This document shows positions 16,916-25,895 of a stretch of 64,000 bases of DNA, piece by piece. The translations under genes and the position numbers were made by a program. The notes under the pieces were generated by a model that had not been told where the DNA came from, made no database searches, and saw only the letters and a program-made list of their open reading frames with translations. The DNA is from Flavobacterium daemonense (GTDB lineage: Bacteria; Bacteroidota; Bacteroidia; Flavobacteriales; Flavobacteriaceae), in NCBI RefSeq assembly GCF_007341385.1, contig NZ_VJYD01000010.1, positions 62,001-126,000 on the forward strand, read 5' to 3'. Each line of letters opens with the position of its first letter. The stretch's first letter is position 1.

Positions 16916-17000
16916 AAGGTTCAAAGGAACAGAGTAACAAAGGGACAAAGTTTTATCTTTATGCCTTTGCTACTTTGTCACTTTGAACCTTTGAACCTAC
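16916..17000. repeat. GGTTCAAAGG...GGGACAAAG dyad running into the acyltransferase gene
   Basis: The left arm (16916-16950) and inverted right arm (16962-17000, CCTTTGCTACTTTGTCACTT then TGAACC) share the words GGTTCAAAG and GACAAAG. The right arm is inside the coding sequence and specifies the last dozen codons of the acyltransferase. Confidence 0.8.
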
Positions 17001-18101
17001 TTTCTTCTGAAGCCAATTCCTAACTGGTTCATCGTATAATTTTAAACATACAAATGCCAAAACAATAGCCGCTACAAGAAGCGTAATTCCAGGAAGGAAT
17101 CCGTCTTCAAGCGAAACTTTATTGTCTACAACCCACGCTGTGTACCAATAAATAAGAGGATAATGCGTGATATAAATTGAATATGAAATATCACCTAAAA
17201 GCTTGCATATTTTAGCAGAAAAAGCATTTTTAATCTGCCCGCCGGCACCAATTGCAACGATTAACGGGAAAACTAGAATAATACAGAATGATTCATATAA
17301 TCCGTTTATCCATAGTGAGTTTTCGTCTCCAAATCTTGGCAAAGCCAAAACAATAGCAATCAAAATACTGCAAATCCAGAAAGCGCCTTTTAAATGAATT
17401 AATTTCCCTAAACGACAAAGTAGAACTCCAGCAAAAAACGGATACAGCAAACGCGTAAATCCGATATTCATTTGCTCCAAGTTTAATGACCAACCCCCAA
17501 TTACATCGCCTTTTGGTCCAAAAATCAAATAATTAACTAAAAGTCCGGCAAATATCAGCACGAAAACTGATAGTACTTTGTTCGAAAATTTGCGAAAAAT
17601 TAGGGCGTACAAGATGTTTGCAATGTATTCGAAAAAAAGTGACCATGCCGGACCATTTAAAGGATGCATTTCGCCCCAGCCTCTGATTTCTAATGAAGGC
17701 GGAATTGGCAATAAGGTAAACCCAATCACCATTGTTACAATTACTTTCCAAACCTCCATATTTGCAATCATTGGAAATAATATATCTGAAGCTTGAAAAT
17801 AATAAAATATGGCGCCAATGATCATTCCCATTACAACCATGGGCTGTAAGCGAATTAATCTACGTTTGTAAAATTCCCATTGCGTCATTTTTCCCCAACG
17901 ATCGTCATACGCGTAAGCGACAACAAATCCGGATAAGAGAAAAAAGAAATCGACAGCCAAATAGCCGTGATTGATTATTTGTTTGAAACGGTTTCCGCCA
18001 TTGAAGGTTTCAAAAATATGAAACGTAACAACTAAAATAGCGGCAACACCGCGTAATCCGTCTAAAATTTCATAATGCTTTTTTGGTTTAATATCGGTCA
18101 T
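16959..18101 (-). CDS. acyltransferase 3 family (OafA/YrhL-like) membrane protein
   Basis: A 380-residue integral membrane protein. It begins KPKKHYEILDGLRGVAAILV, followed by VTFHIFE, with the conserved Arg and His of the Acyl_transf_3 family. Then come VDFFFLLSGFVVAYAYDDRW and about ten hydrophobic segments up to residue 360. Such enzymes move acyl groups, often acetyl, across the inner membrane onto sugars or polysaccharides. The last 13 residues (GSKVQSDKVAKA and stop) are encoded by a repeat arm, so the native C-terminus was probably different. It lies downstream of the broken DUF1349 gene and the GH3 gene on the same strand. Confidence 0.9.
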   Translation of the reverse strand: MTDIKPKKHYEILDGLRGVAAILVVTFHIFETFNGGNRFKQIINHGYLAVDFFFLLSGFVVAYAYDDRWGKMTQWEFYKRRLIRLQPMVVMGMIIGAIFYYFQASDILFPMIANMEVWKVIVTMVIGFTLLPIPPSLEIRGWGEMHPLNGPAWSLFFEYIANILYALIFRKFSNKVLSVFVLIFAGLLVNYLIFGPKGDVIGGWSLNLEQMNIGFTRLLYPFFAGVLLCRLGKLIHLKGAFWICSILIAIVLALPRFGDENSLWINGLYESFCIILVFPLIVAIGAGGQIKNAFSAKICKLLGDISYSIYITHYPLIYWYTAWVVDNKVSLEDGFLPGITLLVAAIVLAFVCLKLYDEPVRNWLQKKVGSKVQSDKVAKA

Positions 18102-18157
18102 AATTAATGGTTAATTGTAAATTATAAATTGTTAATTCAATTGATAATTGATAATTG

Positions 18158-18805
18158 TTATTGGTGGTTTTTCAGCCATTCTAATCTTCTTTGGTCTGGA
18201 AGATGTTTTACGGTGAAATTTTCAAATTTAGCTTCAAAACCATTTCCGTCTGGCGAAGCGGCCATCAAACCTACCATAACTGGCGTATTGTCCTGTAATG
18301 GCGCGTTTCTGGTCATGATGTAGTTTTTATCATCAAAAGAATAAAATACTTCAACAGCATCTAGTCTTCTAACTGCTTTTATCCAGATAAAAGGTGGCGC
18401 TTTATCTAGTGTTGTTACGCTCCAATCACTTTTTTCATGTGTTACAACCGTGCTGACATTGAACTTTCCGTCAACAAATTCTACTCCGGTTTTAATGTAA
18501 TTTTTCTCGTCAATGCGAATCATCAATCCCATTTGGTCAAAACGGGCAATGTAATTTCCTGTGATTTTTACTTTGGCTTCAAATTCTCCACCATATGTTG
18601 CGTAATAAAAAGGCGCGTCATCAACTGTGAATCCGTAATGCGAAATTCGTCAATAATCGCTGTTTGCAGTCACATTCATAATCAATGCATTGTTTTTAAT
18701 TTCCCATTTTTCGGGCTCATTAAACCATTGCATTTTATTAAGGCTCTGCGCCGAAAGATTTTGCGCCACAAATAAAGTGAAAACAACAAATAGAATATTT
18801 TTCAT
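18158..18805 (-). pseudogene. DUF1349 secreted protein gene interrupted by one in-frame TGA
   Basis: Translation from the ATG at 18803-18805 gives a signal peptide (MKNILFVVFTLFVAQNLSAQ) and a DUF1349 concanavalin-like domain. The frame is open for 215 codons apart from a TGA at codon 52 (18650-18652). The site reads SDY-stop-RISHYGF, where the family normally has a Trp (…DYWRKTHYGF), so TGG to TGA, a single base change, explains the break. The remainder continues in the same frame without other lesions (DDAPFYYATYGGEFEAKVKI, then RFDQMGLMIRIDE) to the stop at 18158. A restart at Met92 would give a 124-residue fragment without signal peptide. The lack of further damage suggests a recent mutation or a sequencing error. 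Confidence 0.88.
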
Positions 18806-18823
18806 GTCATTTATTTTTATTGA

Positions 18824-18925
18824 ACCATTAAGAGATTAAGAAAATTAAGACTGACTTAATGAATCTAATATTGCTAAAAACAATTAAGAAAATAAAGCCT
18901 TAATATGCTTAATATCTTAATGGTA
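18824..18925. repeat. ATTAAGA-word dyad
   Basis: The left half (ACCATTAAGAGATTAAGAAA then ATTAAGA) and right half (CCTTAATATGCTTAATATCT then TAATGGT) are inverted relatives built of ATTAAG words. It fills the spacer between the GH3 gene and the DUF1349 pseudogene. Confidence 0.6.
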
Positions 18926-19000
18926 AAATTTAAATCAAAAGCAAAGCTGCAAATTTTTACACTTGCAGCTTTACAACCAACCAATTTAGAAATAATGAAA

Positions 19001-21217
19001 TTATTGAAGTGAGAAGCCCACTTTAGATTTTATATCTGCTGAAGATGCTCCGATAAGCGCCTCAAAAGCTCCTGGTTCAGCAACCCAGTCGTATTTTTTG
19101 TCATCAAAGAAACTCAAAGCTGCTTTATCAACTGTAAAAGTCACTGTTTTTTCTTCTCCTGCTTTAAGCGAAACTTTCTCAAAACCTTTCAATTCCTTAA
19201 CAGGACGAGGCAAAGAAGATTTCAAATCGCTGATATAAAGCTGTACAGTTTCAGATCCATCACGGCTTCCTGTATTTTTCACATTAACTGAGAATGTTAT
19301 TTTATCACTTGAAGTCATTTGTTTTTTATCAGCAGTAACTTTTCCATAAGCAAAAGTCGTATAGCTTAATCCATGTCCAAAAGGGAATAATGGTTTGATT
19401 TTTTGTTTGTCAGCCCAACGGTATCCAACAAAAATTCCTTCGTTGTAAACCACTTCGTCACCACCTGGAAATTGACCTAAAGCGTGTGCTCCGTTATCTG
19501 TCAATTTTACTGGGAAAGTGAAAGTCAATTTTCCTGATGGATTCACATCTCCAACCAAAACACTTGCTAAAGCATTTCCTGCTTCAGTTCCTAAAAACCA
19601 TCCTTGAACAATTCCTGGTACTTCTTTTACCCATGGCATTGCTACAGCATTTCCAGAAATATTTACGAAAACAATGTTTTTATTTACTTTCGCTAATTGG
19701 CTGATTAATTCATTCTGTCCATAAGAAAGCTCCAATCCTTTACGATCGTGACCTTCATCATCTTGATTTGGGCTTTTATTTAAACCTCCAATAAAAAGAA
19801 CAATGTCAGCATCTTTAGCTACTTTTAAAGCTTCAGCAGTTAATTCAGCAGGTGAACGTTTTTCTTCTAAACTTACTTTCGCTACAACTCCATTATAATT
19901 GCTTGTTGGGTCTCCAACATAACCACGAGCGTAAACTATTTCAGCTTGATTGCCAATTCTTTTCTTTAATCCTTCAAGAGGCGTAATTTCATATCTCGCT
20001 TTAAGAGAAGAACTTCCTCCTCCTACTGTCATCATTTTGATTGCATTCTCACCAATAACGGCAATTTTCTTAGTTTTAGAAAGATTGATTGGCAGAATAT
20101 TGTTGTTGTTTTGCAATAATACAATTCCTTCTTCAGCAATTTTACGGCCAGCCTCAGCATGTTCTTGTGTTCCGAAAGATCCAAAAGGACGATTTCTGTC
20201 CATTGTTGTCAAGAAAGCTAAACGAAGAACGCGACGCACTTTTTCATCTAATTCTTTAGTTCCAACTTCACCTTTTTTGATCATTTCTGCATAAGGTTTT
20301 GCTAAATAATAGTTGTCGTAAGCATTGCTTGTTCCCCAAGAAAGTCCATTTGTCCAAGAACCAAATTCCATATCCAAACCATTATGAATAGCTTGTTTTG
20401 TATCATGAACGCCGCCCCAGTCTGAAACTACAACACCTTTGAAACCCCATTCTTTACGAAGAATATCGTTTAACAAAAACTCATTATGACAACATTGCTG
20501 TCCTTTGTATTTGTTGTAAGATCCCATAATTGCCCATGCATCACCTTCTTGAACTGCAGCTTTAAAAGCCGGAAGATAGATTTCGTACAATGCGCGGTCA
20601 TCAACCACAACGTTTACAGTATTACGATTTGTTTCTTGATTGTTTAATGCGAAGTGCTTCACACAAGCTGCAACGCCATTTGACTGAACTCCTTTAATGT
20701 AAGGAACTACCATTTTTGAAGTCAAAAACGGATCTTCTCCCATATATTCGAAGTTTCTTCCGTTTAATGGACTTCTATAGATATTTACTCCAGGTCCTAA
20801 TAGCACATTTTTATTACGGTAACGTGCTTCTTCTCCAATAGATTTACCATATAAAGAAGCCAATTCTTTGTTCCAAGTTGCAGAAAGTGCTGTAAGTGCC
20901 GGAAAAGCAATACAAGAGTCGTTTGTCCAACCCGCTTGATCCCATTCGTCCCATTTCACCTCGGTACGAATTCCGTGTGGCCCGTCGGTCATCCAGTTTT
21001 CTGGAATTCCAAGACGTTTTACACCTGGAGAACTGAATTTTGACTGCGCATGAATAATGGCAATTTTCTCGTCGGTTGTCATTCTTTTAAGCGCATCTTC
21101 TACACGCTCTTCAATTGGCTTTTTATCATCAAGATAAACCGGAACTTTATTTTGTGCATTCAATCCGAATGAACTCAATAAAACTAAAACAACGATTGTT
21201 TTAACGTTTTTAAACAT
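19001..21217 (-). CDS. glycoside hydrolase family 3 beta-glucosidase, exported
   Basis: A 738-residue enzyme with a signal peptide (residues 1-21, ending GLNA-Q). The N-terminal (beta/alpha)8 domain has GPGVNIYRSPLNGRNFEYMG and GVVVSDWGG, with Asp266 as the catalytic nucleophile. KHFALNNQE is the KHF motif. The second alpha/beta sandwich domain (about 385-590) contains IGENA and VVYNEGIFVGYRW. The last 100 residues are a fibronectin type III-like domain (VKNTGSRDGSETVQLYISD). In the family it splits beta-glucosyl or beta-xylosyl ends from oligosaccharides. A DUF6377 regulator gene lies directly upstream on the same strand and may control it (inference). Confidence 0.95.
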   Translation of the reverse strand: MFKNVKTIVVLVLLSSFGLNAQNKVPVYLDDKKPIEERVEDALKRMTTDEKIAIIHAQSKFSSPGVKRLGIPENWMTDGPHGIRTEVKWDEWDQAGWTNDSCIAFPALTALSATWNKELASLYGKSIGEEARYRNKNVLLGPGVNIYRSPLNGRNFEYMGEDPFLTSKMVVPYIKGVQSNGVAACVKHFALNNQETNRNTVNVVVDDRALYEIYLPAFKAAVQEGDAWAIMGSYNKYKGQQCCHNEFLLNDILRKEWGFKGVVVSDWGGVHDTKQAIHNGLDMEFGSWTNGLSWGTSNAYDNYYLAKPYAEMIKKGEVGTKELDEKVRRVLRLAFLTTMDRNRPFGSFGTQEHAEAGRKIAEEGIVLLQNNNNILPINLSKTKKIAVIGENAIKMMTVGGGSSSLKARYEITPLEGLKKRIGNQAEIVYARGYVGDPTSNYNGVVAKVSLEEKRSPAELTAEALKVAKDADIVLFIGGLNKSPNQDDEGHDRKGLELSYGQNELISQLAKVNKNIVFVNISGNAVAMPWVKEVPGIVQGWFLGTEAGNALASVLVGDVNPSGKLTFTFPVKLTDNGAHALGQFPGGDEVVYNEGIFVGYRWADKQKIKPLFPFGHGLSYTTFAYGKVTADKKQMTSSDKITFSVNVKNTGSRDGSETVQLYISDLKSSLPRPVKELKGFEKVSLKAGEEKTVTFTVDKAALSFFDDKKYDWVAEPGAFEALIGASSADIKSKVGFSLQ

Positions 21218-21424
21218 AACTAATTAATTATTTAAGCATTCAATTTAATAAAGATACACTAGTAGTCAATTGTACCTTTTAATAATATTGTAAAACTAAA
21301 ACGTTATAGTACAAGTTATAATTTTAAACGTAAAAAAGTAGTGAATCAAAAAATTAAAATATTCATTTTCAAATATTTAATAAAAAAAATAGAGCAAAAA
21401 AAGTAGTGATTTTAAAATATATTT

Positions 21425-23065
21425 TTACGATTTCAAGGCCATTGAGCCAATTTTCATGACCATTTCTTCAAAATCATTTCGAGAAACTGCAGCCTTATTT
21501 CGAGCTCTGGTTCTGTAATTGTAAATTGTGCTCAACGAATAACGAAGAAATGCCGCAATCTTGACACTATCTGTAATTCCGAGGCGTATTAAAGCAAAGA
21601 TTCTTAATTCGGTGTTTAGCAGTTCTCCTTGTTTTAAAACTATTTGTTCTTCTGGAATCAACAGCGCATTAAAATCCTTTACGAATGTTGGATATAAATT
21701 CAAAAAGATAATATCGAAGTTTTTATATAATTCCTCTAATTCGTTATCTACCAGAGTTGTAGATTTCAAAATTTTATAAATTTCATCAAACTGTTTCGCC
21801 GCCGCTTTTTTATTTAAGATGATGCGATAATTTTCTAATTTATTGATGTAAGTCGAACAAAGACTGAAAAAATGCGCTATATATTCTTCCTTAACATGAT
21901 TAGATTCAGATAATTGCGAATTTCTTTCTTTTAATTGTTCGTTCGTTTCTGTAATGTCTTTGTTTAATTCGGCCAATTTCTGACTGGTCTCATAGAGTTC
22001 TCCACGAATTCTTGAAACCTTTTTCATTTGTTTGTAAACATAAACTACGGCTGCAATCAAAAATATCGACAATAAACTGATACAGAGCAAATAAGTCTGA
22101 AGTTCTGCTTTGCGTTTTGCTTCTCTTTCCAGATAAACCGTGTTGATTATCGAGTAAACCTCTGACATTAAAAGCGTTCTAAATTGAACATTACAATAAA
22201 GTGCATCTTCAATTGCCGATTGTGTAAGTTTATAGGCCATATCAACATCGCCAATTTCATAAAAAACCGATGCTAATTCTTGCAACGAAGCGTTGTCTTT
22301 ATTTGCATTTTTTAAATCGGAAGTAGCCGAAAGCGCATAATACTTTTTCTGAAGTTCTATATTATGGGTTGCTTCGTTAATTTTCCCCAAAAGATAAGTA
22401 ATCATCGCATATTGCGGATTATCTTCTGTGGTTGTTTGCAGTAATTTTTCGAGCTGTTTTTGCGAATTGTCATATTTCTTATAAAAAATATCCTGCGTTA
22501 GCCTTGTAATTTTATAATCTAAAGTATTTGGCTTTAAAATCAATAAAAGCGAATCACGATATTTTACAATTTGCTGGCGGTATTCTTCATTATAACTGTT
22601 CGCCGCATAATGTTCAAAAAATTCACGATAAGCGATGTAGTAATTTGGTAATAAATTTAATGGCAGTTCACTTTTCTTAATGCTTTTTAAAATCGCTTCC
22701 GATTCGCGGTATTTCCCCGAAGATGAATACAATGTAACCAACTCTAATTGCGCCAAATTAAGAAGTTCTTTTTTCTGAAGTTCGCCTGCAATTTTAATAT
22801 TCTTTTTTACGTAGCGAATAGCCGAATCAGAATTGAATTTCTGATATTCTAAATATAATGTCTTATTGTAATTGTACTCTTGTTCTGGGGTTAACGTCTC
22901 AGATTTTATTTTTTTGAAGTTTAAAATCCGTTCTTCTTTCAGCTTAACGTAATGCTGTTTATTTTTTAAAGCATCGTTCAATTTAACCAAAATAATATCT
23001 TCGCTATCCAAAGCAAATGTTGGAAAGCTAAGCAATAAGGTGTAAAACAGTAAAAGGTTTTTCAA
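21425..23065 (-). CDS. DUF6377-type TPR regulator with signal peptide and membrane helix
   Basis: A 546-residue protein. It has a signal peptide (residues 1-18), a periplasmic helical TPR-like region (about 60-310), one membrane helix (about 326-346, LLCISLLSIFLIAAVVYVY) and a long coiled coil (350-395). The cytoplasmic C-terminus includes a helix-turn-helix: LNTELRIFALIRLGITDSVK, then IAAFLRYSLSTIYNYRTRAR. This layout is the one I know as DUF6377 in Bacteroidota, thought to be one-component sensors next to carbohydrate genes. The HTH resembles LuxR/SusR-type tails. The gene is upstream of the GH3 gene, so sensing a glucan breakdown product is plausible but unproven. Confidence 0.8.
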   Translation of the reverse strand: MKNLLLFYTLLLSFPTFALDSEDIILVKLNDALKNKQHYVKLKEERILNFKKIKSETLTPEQEYNYNKTLYLEYQKFNSDSAIRYVKKNIKIAGELQKKELLNLAQLELVTLYSSSGKYRESEAILKSIKKSELPLNLLPNYYIAYREFFEHYAANSYNEEYRQQIVKYRDSLLLILKPNTLDYKITRLTQDIFYKKYDNSQKQLEKLLQTTTEDNPQYAMITYLLGKINEATHNIELQKKYYALSATSDLKNANKDNASLQELASVFYEIGDVDMAYKLTQSAIEDALYCNVQFRTLLMSEVYSIINTVYLEREAKRKAELQTYLLCISLLSIFLIAAVVYVYKQMKKVSRIRGELYETSQKLAELNKDITETNEQLKERNSQLSESNHVKEEYIAHFFSLCSTYINKLENYRIILNKKAAAKQFDEIYKILKSTTLVDNELEELYKNFDIIFLNLYPTFVKDFNALLIPEEQIVLKQGELLNTELRIFALIRLGITDSVKIAAFLRYSLSTIYNYRTRARNKAAVSRNDFEEMVMKIGSMALKS

Positions 23066-23100
23066 TTTGGTGGTCGATAGTTTTTAGAAAAGCAAATATA

Positions 23101-23137
23101 ATGAGATACTGAGGTTCTAAGATGCTAAGATTCTAAG
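23101..23137. repeat. CTAAGATTCTAAG repeat, solo arm
   Basis: GAGATACTGAGGTTCTAAGA then TGCTAAGATTCTAAG is one arm of the CTAAGATTCTAAGG family without its inverted partner. It lies just before a different dyad at 23150. Confidence 0.7.
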
Positions 23138-23149
23138 TTTTTTTTATTT

Positions 23150-23230
23150 GCCACGAATTGCACTAATTTTCACGAATTTTTATTTTCTTTTTAATGATTA
23201 TGATTTGTAAAAATTAGTGCAATTTGTGGC
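23150..23230. repeat. GCCACGAATTGCACTAATTTT dyad, copy 1
   Basis: The left arm GCCACGAATTGCACTAATTT and the right arm ending AAATTAGTGCAATTTGTGGC are inverted over more than 20 bp with a 40-bp centre. Relatives are at 25567, 25701 and 59231. Confidence 0.85.
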
Positions 23231-23240
23231 AAAAAATATT

Positions 23241-25502
23241 TTATAGCTTAGCAATTGGCGCTGAAAGACAACTTTCCGGAATATCAAAAGCATTGACCAA
23301 AGCCACAGCATCTGGGCGAATATCCCAACACAACTGATTGACCAATTTACGGATCGCTTTTGTTTTTACAGCTTCCATATAACCGTCTTCAAGGTACCAA
23401 GCTTTGTTTTTTTCTATCTGCGAAAGTGCAAATAATTGATACAATTTGGTTAATATTTGTTTTGAATTTTCGTCTTTAATTACTTTTAAAGCTTCCTGAA
23501 ACTGCTCCAAAACAATGCGTTCCAAATAGGCTTGTGCCACATCGATCATTTGATGCTGTACGACATTAAAAGCATCATAAGCTTCTAAGCCTCCGTCAAC
23601 TAATTTCTTGATGCGTCGCGCTGCCGAAGCCAAAATTGTTTTTTCTCTGTGGATAAAAGCCTGTAAATGAAACTCAGCATCAAGTAAATGTTCGTCATCG
23701 GCTCTTCTGGTTGCAATTGGATTTTTCTCTGTAATGGCTGTTTTGGCATTTTCATAAACATAATTTATGATTCCGAGCGAACCCGTTTCTCCAAAAGATT
23801 TTCTGAATTCTGATAAACGATTTTTTGCTACTAATTGCATCAAAACGGTATTATCACCTTCAAAAGTGGTGTAAATTTCAGTATCATTTTTTAAAGCATC
23901 AATTCGGTTTTCAGATAAATATCCTTTTCCGCCACAAGCTTCACGACATTCTTGTAAAATATCTCTTGTGCTCCAGGTTGAATACGATTTTAATCCAGCC
24001 GCTAAAGCTTCAATTTCCTGCATTTCGGCTTCGGTTCTGTTCAAAAATCTATTGGTAAGATATTGAAGCGCAAAATGAACGGCATAGGTTTTCGCTAAAT
24101 TTGGCAATAATCTTCGTTGGTGCATTCTGTAATTCAAAATCGGAACTTCTGATCCGCCTTCAGGTCCAAATTGTCGTCGTTGATCGCTATATCTTATGGC
24201 AATCGTCAATCCTGATTTGGCTGCTGCCAATGCTGATCTCGGAATCCCGATTCTTCCTCCTACCAAAGTTCCCAACATCGTGAAAAATCGGCGATTATCA
24301 CTCGGAATTGGACTTTCGAATTCGCCATTTTCATTAACAGAAGCAAAACGATCGAGCATATTTTCCTTCGGAATCACGACATTATCGAAACTGATTGTTC
24401 CGTTATCGACACCGTTTAGACCCATTTTATGACCACAATCGCCAATAGTAACGCCTTTTAGAACATTTCCATTTGGATCGCGCAGCGGAACCACAAACGC
24501 ATTGACGCCATAATCGTGATCGTCGATAATTAATTTGGCAAAAACAGTTGCCATTTGTCCGTGAACTGCAGCGTTACCGATATATTCTTTTTTCGCATTT
24601 TTATTCGGCGTATGAATCGTAAAAGTCTGATCGCTATGATTGTAAGTTGCTGTCGTTTCCAAACCTTTTACGTTCGATCCGTGATGCGTTTCGGTCATAG
24701 CAAAACAGCCCGGAAGTTTCAGCGAACCAATATCTTTTAAATATTTAGCATAATGTTTTTCGGTTCCAAGAGACTGAACACTCATTCCCCAAAGTCCGAA
24801 TTGCACACCAAATTTTATCACCAAACTCAAATCATGATAACTCAACGTTTCCATGATCGCAAAATAATCTTCTACGTTTCCTCCACCTCCATATTCCTTC
24901 GGATAAGCCATGTTTCCTAAGTTTTCTTCGGCTAAAATTTTACACCAATTATAAACCGTTTGGCGAAAAACATTGATATCTGTCGAAGTTTCATAAGCAA
25001 ATTCTGGTCGGGAAATAATTGATTTTACTCTTTTGATGATTGGCGCTTCTTTTCCGTCTAAAAATTCAGTGATTTTCTGAATATCAAAATTGCTTGTCGT
25101 TTGTGAATTTGCGGTAAACGAATCGGCTTTTGTTTTGAAGTTTTGAAGTGCTTCTTCGCCTAAAATTCCAAGATCATTTTCGAGTTTTTTGAAATTCGAT
25201 TCTAAAACCGAAATATCAAGATCTTTATCGGAAAGTGCTAATGCAATATCAAAAATAGATTTTATAGACGATTTATCTTGAATACTTTTTTCAATATCCA
25301 ATTTCCATTGTGTGAGTTCATTTCGCGAAGGCGGATTTGAAATATCCACTTTTGAAAGCAGAAATTCTTTTTCGTCTGAAGTCAACGCTGACAGTGAATT
25401 TATAAACTCTTTTAAAGTAATAAATTCTTTTTGCGTCAATAAATCATCTGACCATACTAAATAAAATAACGGAATAAAGGCTTGAAGTTTTGCTGGTTTC
25501 AT
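23241..25502 (-). CDS. acyl-CoA dehydrogenase/oxidase family protein
   Basis: A 753-residue FAD enzyme for the first oxidation step of fatty acyl-CoA degradation. An unusual N-terminal region (residues 1-140, helical, ISNPPSRNELTQWKLDIEKS) precedes the core. Core motifs are PKEYGGGG, CFAMTETHHGSNVKGLETTA (flavin/substrate loop), GVDNGTISFDNV and CREACGGKGYLSENRI followed by TTFEGDNTVLMQ, where the Glu of FEGDN is the expected catalytic base. The last motif and the long C-terminus are of acyl-CoA oxidase type. In Flavobacterium such proteins are labelled acyl-CoA dehydrogenase, and whether oxygen or ETF is the electron acceptor cannot be read here. Confidence 0.9.
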   Translation of the reverse strand: MKPAKLQAFIPLFYLVWSDDLLTQKEFITLKEFINSLSALTSDEKEFLLSKVDISNPPSRNELTQWKLDIEKSIQDKSSIKSIFDIALALSDKDLDISVLESNFKKLENDLGILGEEALQNFKTKADSFTANSQTTSNFDIQKITEFLDGKEAPIIKRVKSIISRPEFAYETSTDINVFRQTVYNWCKILAEENLGNMAYPKEYGGGGNVEDYFAIMETLSYHDLSLVIKFGVQFGLWGMSVQSLGTEKHYAKYLKDIGSLKLPGCFAMTETHHGSNVKGLETTATYNHSDQTFTIHTPNKNAKKEYIGNAAVHGQMATVFAKLIIDDHDYGVNAFVVPLRDPNGNVLKGVTIGDCGHKMGLNGVDNGTISFDNVVIPKENMLDRFASVNENGEFESPIPSDNRRFFTMLGTLVGGRIGIPRSALAAAKSGLTIAIRYSDQRRQFGPEGGSEVPILNYRMHQRRLLPNLAKTYAVHFALQYLTNRFLNRTEAEMQEIEALAAGLKSYSTWSTRDILQECREACGGKGYLSENRIDALKNDTEIYTTFEGDNTVLMQLVAKNRLSEFRKSFGETGSLGIINYVYENAKTAITEKNPIATRRADDEHLLDAEFHLQAFIHREKTILASAARRIKKLVDGGLEAYDAFNVVQHQMIDVAQAYLERIVLEQFQEALKVIKDENSKQILTKLYQLFALSQIEKNKAWYLEDGYMEAVKTKAIRKLVNQLCWDIRPDAVALVNAFDIPESCLSAPIAKL

Positions 25503-25566
25503 ATAATAGAGATTCGGTTTTTAATAGTTTTCTGCCACAGATTGCATAGTTTACAAGGATTTTTTT

Positions 25567-25655
25567 GCCACGAATTGCACTAATTTTCACGAATTAGATT
25601 TATTTTAAGCAGATGCTTGCTAAAAAAATAGTGAAAATTCGTGCAATTCGTCGCT
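25567..25655. repeat. GCCACGAATTGCAC dyad, copy 2
   Basis: GCCACGAATTGCACTAATTT on the left and an inverted AAAATTCGTGCAATTCGTCGC-like arm on the right. It also contains GAATTAGATTTATTT, shared with copy 3. Confidence 0.8.
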
Positions 25656-25700
25656 ATTTTGCCGATAGCTATCTGGTTGCAGCGATTAAAAGTTTTTTTT

Positions 25701-25793
25701 GCCACGAATTACGCGAATTTTCACAAATTAGATTTATTTAAAATTAATATTTAGTCAAAAAAGAAATTCGTGAAAATTCGTGTAATTCGTGGC
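25701..25793. repeat. GCCACGAATTACGCG dyad, copy 3
   Basis: The left arm GCCACGAATTACGCGAATTT and right arm AATTCGTGTAATTCGTGGC are inverted. The AAATTAGATTTATTT segment after the left arm matches copy 2, so copies 2 and 3 are closer to each other than to copy 1. Confidence 0.85.
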
Positions 25794-25800
25794 TAATAAA

Positions 25801-25833
25801 AAAAACAGGAATGAAAAATAATCATTCCTGTTT
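25801..25833 (-). terminator. terminator for the EamA transporter gene
   Basis: AAAACAGGAATGA pairs with TCATTCCTGTTTT around AAAATAA. It reads into TTTT on both strands and lies 63 bp after the minus-strand stop. Confidence 0.8.
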
Positions 25834-25895
25834 TAAAACCCTGTTAAGATTCTCGTAATTTTACTTTCTAAACCAATAAAAAATGTAAGATTACA

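Larger units (their letters stand above)
16556..16958. other. 403-bp spacer made of terminators and short repeats
   Basis: No gene is visible. From left to right it holds a GGTTCAAAG tract (16562-16600), a terminator (16625), a GGCGCACAGCAGTGCC dyad (16701), a GACGCACTACTGTGCGTC dyad (16806), a second hairpin nearly identical to the first terminator (16836) and the left arm of a dyad that continues into the acyltransferase gene. Confidence 0.8.
25503..25895. other. 393-bp spacer filled with two repeat dyads and a terminator
   Basis: No gene is visible. It holds two copies of the GCCACGAATT dyad (25567-25655 and 25701-25793) in tandem and a terminator (25801-25833) for the EamA gene. Confidence 0.8.

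Noticed and set aside
18650..18652. TGA in the DUF1349 gene read as selenocysteine or by recoding
   Set aside because: The family has Trp at this site, no SECIS-like hairpin follows, and other genes here use TGA as a normal stop. A nonsense mutation or base error is simpler.
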